64,000 nucleotides of DNA, from positions 4,253,649-4,317,648 of the forward strand of contig JAQFVV010000049.1 in assembly GCA_028023455.1 (NCBI GenBank). Reading direction: 5' to 3'. The stretch's first letter is position 1. Each line of letters begins with the position of its first letter. The notes beneath the pieces were generated by a model that was not told where the DNA came from, ran no database searches, and worked only from the letters and a program-made list of their open reading frames with translations. Source of the stretch: Epiperipatus broadwayi (taxonomy: Eukaryota > Onychophora > Udeonychophora > Euonychophora > Peripatidae). A program made the position numbers and the translations under genes. This document shows, in pieces, positions 59,574 through 64,000 of this stretch.

Positions 59574-61201
59574 AGATGACCTATCTTTTGTTCTAGATTC
59601 TCCATCCTTTGCTTACTATCTTCTCTTAGACTTTCTATATTTTGCTTACTATCTTCTCTTAGACTCTCTATACTTTTATTATTTTTCTCTATCTTTTGTT
59701 CTAGATTTACCATCCTTTGCTTACTATCTTCTCTTAGACTTTCTATATTTTGCTTACTATCTTCTCTTAGACTCTCTATACTTTTATTATTTTTCTCTAT
59801 CTTTTGTTCTAGATTTACCATCCTTTGCTTACTATCTTCTCTTAGACTTTCTATATTTTGCTTACTATCTTCTCTTAGACTCTCTATACTTTTATTATTT
59901 TTCTCTATCTTTTGTTCTAGCTTTACCATACTTTGCTTACTATCTTCTCTTAGACTTTCTATATTTTGCTTACTATCTTCTCTTAGACTCTCTATACTTT
60001 TATTATTTTTCTCTATCTTTTGTTCTAGATTTTCCATCCTTTGCTTACTATCTTCTCTTAGACTTTCTATATTTTGCTTACTATCTTCTCTTAGACTCTC
60101 TATACTTTTATTATTTTTCTCTATCTTTTGTTCTAGATTTACCATCCTTTGCTTACTATCTTCTCTTAGACTTTCTATATTTTGCTTACTATCTTCTCTT
60201 AGACTCTCTATACTTTTATTATTTTTCTCTATCTTTTGTTCTAGATTTACCATACTTTGCTTACTATCTTCTCTTAGACTTTCTATATTTTGCTTACTAT
60301 CTTCTCTTAGACTCTCTATACTTTTATTATTTTTCTTTATCTTTTGTTCTAGATTTTCCATCCTTTGCTTACTATCTTCTCTTAGACTTTCTATATTTTG
60401 CTTACTATCTTCTCTTAGACTCTCTATACTTTTATTATTTTTCTCTATCTTTTGTTCTAGATTTACCATCCTTTGCTTACTATCTTCTCTTAGACTTTCT
60501 ATATTTTGCTTACTATCTTCTCTTAGACTCTCTATACTTTTATTATTTTTCTCTATCTTTTGTTCTAGATTTACCATCCTTTGCTTACTATCTTCTCTTA
60601 GACTTTCTATATTTTGCTTACTATCTTCTCTTAGACTCTCTATACTTTTATTATTTTTCTCTATCTTTTGTTCTAGATTTACCATACTTTGCTTACTATC
60701 TTCTCTTAGACTTTCTATATTTTGCTTACTATCTTCTCTTAGACTCTCTATACTTTTATTATTTTTCTCTATCTTTTGTTCTAGATTTTCCATCCTTTGC
60801 TTACTATCTTCTCTTAGACTTTCTATATTTTGCTTACTATCTTCTCTTAGACTCTCTATACTTTTATTATTTTTCTCTATCTTTTGTTCTAGATTTACCA
60901 TACTTTGCTTACTATCTTCTCTCATACTTCTGAGCATCTGCATTATCATGTCCATGTCTGATGGTGCCATCTTTGCTATTTGAGCCTGGCCCACTTCTGA
61001 CTCCTCATCTACTTCCACACTTGAGGCCGTATTATTGCTACTAACATTAAAGGCATCTTCCTCTACTTCCTCTCTTTCCTCTTGTGTTTTTAAGAAAACC
61101 TCCCCATCCTCTTCTTCAGTATGAAAACGATCACTGATTCCTGGTATTGGGGCACCTTCCTCTTCCATAACCTCTTCCATACTATAATTTAGTTCACTCA
61201 T
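59558..61201 (-). CDS. Gag-like coiled-coil protein with 36-residue repeats, first ORF
   Basis: 547 codons starting with ATG at 61201. Residues 1-85 are acidic (MEEVMEEEGAP, EEREEVEED), followed by MDMIMQMLRSMREDSKQ, which leads into the repeats. Twelve tandem 36-residue units (about 100-530) have the pattern NLEQKIEKNNKSIESLR then EDSKQNIESLREDSKQ with S/R and V/E variants. Spacing of hydrophobic positions (11+11+14) predicts a long, nearly continuous coiled coil. The ORF runs out in GHLWRKV and a stop where a unit is disrupted; the next frame carries on with EKSIECL. It is the first ORF after the leader, i.e. the gag position. Cytoplasmic self-assembly is an inference from gag biology only. 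Confidence 0.7.
   Translation of the reverse strand: MSELNYSMEEVMEEEGAPIPGISDRFHTEEEDGEVFLKTQEEREEVEEDAFNVSSNNTASSVEVDEESEVGQAQIAKMAPSDMDMIMQMLRSMREDSKQSMVNLEQKIEKNNKSIESLREDSKQNIESLREDSKQRMENLEQKIEKNNKSIESLREDSKQNIESLREDSKQSMVNLEQKIEKNNKSIESLREDSKQNIESLREDSKQRMVNLEQKIEKNNKSIESLREDSKQNIESLREDSKQRMVNLEQKIEKNNKSIESLREDSKQNIESLREDSKQRMENLEQKIKKNNKSIESLREDSKQNIESLREDSKQSMVNLEQKIEKNNKSIESLREDSKQNIESLREDSKQRMVNLEQKIEKNNKSIESLREDSKQNIESLREDSKQRMENLEQKIEKNNKSIESLREDSKQNIESLREDSKQSMVKLEQKIEKNNKSIESLREDSKQNIESLREDSKQRMVNLEQKIEKNNKSIESLREDSKQNIESLREDSKQRMVNLEQKIEKNNKSIESLREDSKQNIESLREDSKQRMENLEQKIGHLWRKV
59600..60920 (-). repeat. 108-bp coding minisatellite, 12 units
   Basis: Units are nearly identical, each itself containing two near copies of a 33-bp subrepeat (IESLREDSKQN / IESLREDSKQR). 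Variant residues show a higher-order order: SV-RE, SV-RV-RV-RE, SV-RV-RE, SV-RV-RV-RE, so blocks of two to four units were duplicated together. Because the period is a multiple of three and lacks stops in one plus frame, a false 511-codon antisense frame appears (59398-60933). Confidence 0.95.
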
Positions 61202-62511
61202 GTTATAAAACTATATATATCCCATCTGTACTTCCCTGACCATCAAAAATCCACACATCTTCTCCCTGTCTGACACCTATTCTGACCAACTGACTGATTT
61301 GATTTTCACCTTATTATGCATTTACAAATACAACAACAAAAAAAAATTTTAATATCCTTATTTAATGAACTACACAACAATAATCTATATAGTGCATGTC
61401 TGTCTGTAATAGCCCAAATTATACATTCATCCATTCTCCCAGAAATCCGACAGATATTGACAGTCCACAGAATGACTAGCAGTTCACAATCTTGAGATAA
61501 ATAAAAGAATTCAGTCACAGCACTATAATCACACAATGCATCACGAGCACTCAGAAGATCATCCCAATTCGATCACTATTAACTACCACAACCCTTGATT
61601 GAATGAAGCAAACTCTGTTGCAATAAAAGATGTATTTTAAGTCTTAGGGGCTAAAGTAGATAAACTATGCCTTGCTCTCTCTCTCTTGGAGTCTTATGTG
61701 GCAAGTATCAAGGAATGCCCTGCTTATTATAGACTACAAAAACGAAACCTTGCTCTCTCTCTCTTGGAGACTTATAGGCTGATATCATGGCAGGACTACT
61801 GTTAACTGCTTCATGATAAAATAAGAATAACATATAACTTGATTGGAAAACTATGCCATGCTCTCTCTCTTGGAGACTTATAGGCTGGTATCATGGCAGG
61901 TCTGCTGTTAACTGCTTCATGATAAAATAAAGATAACATATAAATTGGGTTGGAGCAGTGAATGGGTTTGATCATTCATAAGTTACACGAAATACATAGC
62001 ATTCTCAAGGCAATGACAAAACTCTCCACTCATCATCAAAACTGCAATCTAACCAACCAAACTCCAACGATCAACCATCCAATCAAACCTCTAAAATCAT
62101 AGACTTTTTACAAAATGAACTCCCCAAACACACATGAGACTACTATTCCATAATTCATCACTATTACTATGCCTATCCTATCTGGCAATAAATTATTTTA
62201 ATGTTCCACAAAAAAAAATCTATTATTTATTTCACCTTTGTCTTAAGTTGTGATATTCATCTCTATTTTCAAAATTGATAAAACAAAACTAAGCTGTTTT
62301 ATGGCTGTACCCATTTTATCATCATCAATGAAAAATTAAATCATATTAAACATCATCATCTAAAATAAGACTGTTTGGCCAAGAAAATTTTGTAAGACAA
62401 AAAAAATTTTTACTGAAAAAAAAAATTTTACTAAAAAAATTTCTCTATTTTTAACCACACATCTCCCATCATTCTATAGACTCTCTTTTTCAGGTATATG
62501 GCAAAATATCA
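61202..62511 (-). other. Leader of the LTR retroelement
   Basis: The 1.3-kb non-coding region between the primer-binding site and the first ATG. No ORF of note. In this position one expects packaging and dimerisation signals. It contains the CT-rich tandem repeats listed separately and A/T-rich homopolymers near 62400. Confidence 0.6.
61668..61958 (-). repeat. Tandem repeats of about 105 bp in the leader
   Basis: Two close units (61750-61855 and 61856-61958) share GCTCTCTCTCTTGGAGACTT, ATAGGCTG-TATCATGGCAGG and GTTAACTGCTTCATGATAAAA. A third, diverged unit precedes them from 61668, sharing CCTTGCTCTCTCTCTCTTGG. On the transcript strand they would be GA-rich. Confidence 0.8.
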
Positions 62512-62530
62512 GGCCCCAGTTGGGTGTCCA
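62512..62530 (-). other. Primer-binding site
   Basis: The minus strand reads TGGACACCCAACTGGGGCC one base after the LTR end ...GTTACA. TGG complements the CCA end of a tRNA, and the following bases resemble the complement of lysine tRNA 3' ends (CCCAAC and GGGGC are shared) without matching exactly. Position and TGG start are the evidence; the exact primer tRNA is unresolved. Confidence 0.7.
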
Positions 62531-62531
62531 T

Positions 62532-64000
62532 TGTAACATAATTAAATGAATCAAAAAAAAAGATATTACCATACCTGAGTTGTCTACAATATATAAGAAA
62601 TAATCATAAATTCAAAAATTAAATGATGATCAAAAGATATTATTATATCTGAGTAAAGGAGTCCAAATATCAAGAATTAAGGTTGATCAAATTATTAATA
62701 ACCAGTATTATAACTCAGGTATATGAAATCACGTGAAGTGAGTACACTAGTAATTCAATAAAATATAACTCAGGTATACAGACAGTAGATCTTATCCACT
62801 TTCATTTCTTGGTTTGATGTTAAGTGCATGTTTAAACAAATACTAAGTGAATATGGTCTAGCAGGGCGCCACTAGATTATCTGAATCTAGACACGGTTAT
62901 ATCTGATAACCTTTCACATGTACCGGGTTTGAATCCCTTCTTGGTACTTTATTTATAATAAAATGGAAGATTTTGCTTTTTGAGCCATATCACTATAAGC
63001 ACTAATATTTAGGTAAAAGTAAAACATCTTTAAACCAAAGTGGAGTATATTAGACATAAATCATTTCTCAGATCTTAGCATAACAAATGTGTTTCAATAG
63101 TTTTATAAGTTTACTAGCTCAGATTATATATAACTAATTTAGGATGGCAATTCACTCATCCTTGCATGAAATAGATGATGGGATGTGGTTATAATAATAC
63201 TAAGAGATCACTAAATATTATAAAATCAATATTTATTTATGGCCTTTAAACAGTTAAACAGCTCATTAATTAAAATGTTGATGACGATGATGATGATGAT
63301 AATAATAACAATAATGACAAGGGTTTCAACTACAGCTCTAGGACTAAGCCTAAACATAAAACTAAATTTTATAAAGAAATTCATAATTATTGCTTAATTT
63401 TAGCATATTTACTTATATCTTAAATAACTAATATTCAACCATTGATGATGATGAATAATCACACTTAACCAAGACTACACTTAATGAAATATATACGCCT
63501 CGTTTAATAAAACAAACTAATATTTATTACTACATTTCTAACATATACATAAAAATTTCTAGATAAATATGAAAATTGACATGAATAATAATAATAATAA
63601 TTGATTATATAACAATCCTCAGATTAATTTTAAGTTCTTCCCCCTTTCCCTTCAAATGTATTTTGTATTAAGTTGGACGTCACATTGACCATGATTTTCA
63701 CTCCATGAGAAAAGTATTTTAAGAAAAAAAATATTATCTGCTCATTAGCACACATACTTTAAAAATCCAACATGTAAATAGAATGTAAAAAAAAAATGTT
63801 AGTAGAATTGAAAGAGCAAGTTTTAGAAAAGAGTTTTAAATTATTTTCTCCCCCCTCTCTTCTACCTCTGAAATGCTATACTTAACTTGAAACAAAATAA
63901 TCTAATATTCTAATACTACTCATTATTTCACATTCACTCACAATTATACACATATAAAATATCATTATGTATGTGCGTGTTTTATCCCATGATAACAAAA
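62532..64000 (-). repeat. Long terminal repeat, 5' copy (partial, cut by window edge)
   Basis: Starts TGTAACATAAT like the left LTR. The first 115 bp differ by indels from the left copy; from about 62646 the two agree closely (shared AACTCAGGTATATGAAATCA, GGTCTAGCAGGGCGCCAC, GATGACGATGATGATGATG). The last ten bases before the window edge match the left copy poorly, so an end near 63990 cannot be excluded. Confidence 0.8.
62850..62946 (+). repeat. tRNA-Glu-like sequence with D-loop insertion inside the right LTR
   Basis: Same unit as 54624-54720, with the B box better preserved (GGGTTTGAATCCC). Its presence at the same place in both LTRs means it was part of the element before insertion here. 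Confidence 0.5.

Larger units (their letters stand above)
54364..64000 (-). mobile_element. Large non-autonomous LTR retroelement (LARD-like), runs off the window
   Basis: Minus-strand order: right LTR (62532 to beyond 64000), 1-nt spacer, primer-binding site, leader of about 1.3 kb, two gag-like coiled-coil ORFs, an integrase-like C-terminal tail, polypurine tract, left LTR. LTR-terminal sequences are TGT...ACA. The internal part is about 4.9 kb and lacks recognisable protease, RT, RNase H and integrase core, so a helper element would be needed. The tail motif suggests Ty3/gypsy ancestry. Sequence divergence between the LTRs, including indels next to the primer-binding end, shows the insertion is not recent. 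Confidence 0.8.

Noticed and set aside
59600-60920. CRISPR array
   Set aside because: Units are contiguous near-identical 108-bp coding repeats with no unique spacers, in metazoan DNA.
59398-60933. 511-codon plus-strand frame made of FAYYLLLDFLYF-type repeats
   Set aside because: It is the antisense of the 108-bp array; a repeat whose period is a multiple of three stays open in any stop-free frame. The minus frame starts with ATG, has a non-repetitive acidic N-terminus and sits in proper retroelement order.

Overview
This 64-kb window is strongly AT-rich (well under 35% GC by eye) metazoan nuclear DNA. I find no intact host gene, rRNA gene, functional tRNA gene, CRISPR array or bacterial-type operon. 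Nearly everything recognisable is transposon-derived: tRNA-derived SINEs with target-site duplications, Penelope-like elements (PLEs) with GIY-YIG endonuclease domains, RTE-type and other LINE remnants, a pogo/Tigger-type DNA transposon, foldback elements and (TA)n microsatellites. This mixture suits an invertebrate, possibly a lophotrochozoan such as a mollusc or flatworm. The species cannot be fixed from sequence alone, and the stretch could be intergenic or deep intronic.

Layout. 1-13 kb: unannotatable AT-rich DNA with a hAT-like end (3.6 kb), a foldback (5.0 kb), a SINE (7.1 kb) and a dispersed family (9.0-9.5 kb). 13-15.6 kb: two PLE 3' halves facing outward as an inverted pair. 18.4-20 kb: a dispersed repeat split by a Tigger-like copy. 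20.3-20.9 kb: a second dispersed family with direct terminal repeats. 24.3 kb: a long (TA)n. 25.2-26.8 kb: a foldback monomer and an RTE remnant split by a SINE. 26.8-30.5 kb: PLE fragments, dominated by a head-to-head inverted pair with arms of about 1.7 kb carrying RT, GIY-YIG and a tRNA-like 3' end. 31.5-32.8 kb: a Tigger-like transposon with TIRs, TA duplications and a CENP-B-type HTH fragment. 33.0-33.6 kb: a hairpin of tRNA-like units with PLE-like tails. 40-42 kb: more foldbacks, a homopolymer-rich patch and a SINE. 44.9-47 kb: LINE remnants. 48.8-54.2 kb: foldbacks, SINEs and dispersed repeats.

54.36 kb to the right edge is the most coherent object: a large LTR retroelement on the minus strand. 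It has long direct repeats (left copy inferred as 54364-57631; right copy starts at 62532 and runs off the window), a tRNA-type primer-binding site, a polypurine tract, a leader with tandem repeats, and two long overlapping coiled-coil ORFs. The first ORF contains 12 copies of a 36-residue repeat. A short tail resembles the C-terminal end of a Ty3/gypsy-type integrase. Protease, reverse transcriptase, RNase H and the integrase core are absent, so it looks like a non-autonomous (LARD-like) derivative depending on a helper. Both LTRs carry a tRNA-Glu-like sequence with a hairpin insertion in the D-loop region.

All family calls come from reading motifs and alignments by eye; no database search was run.
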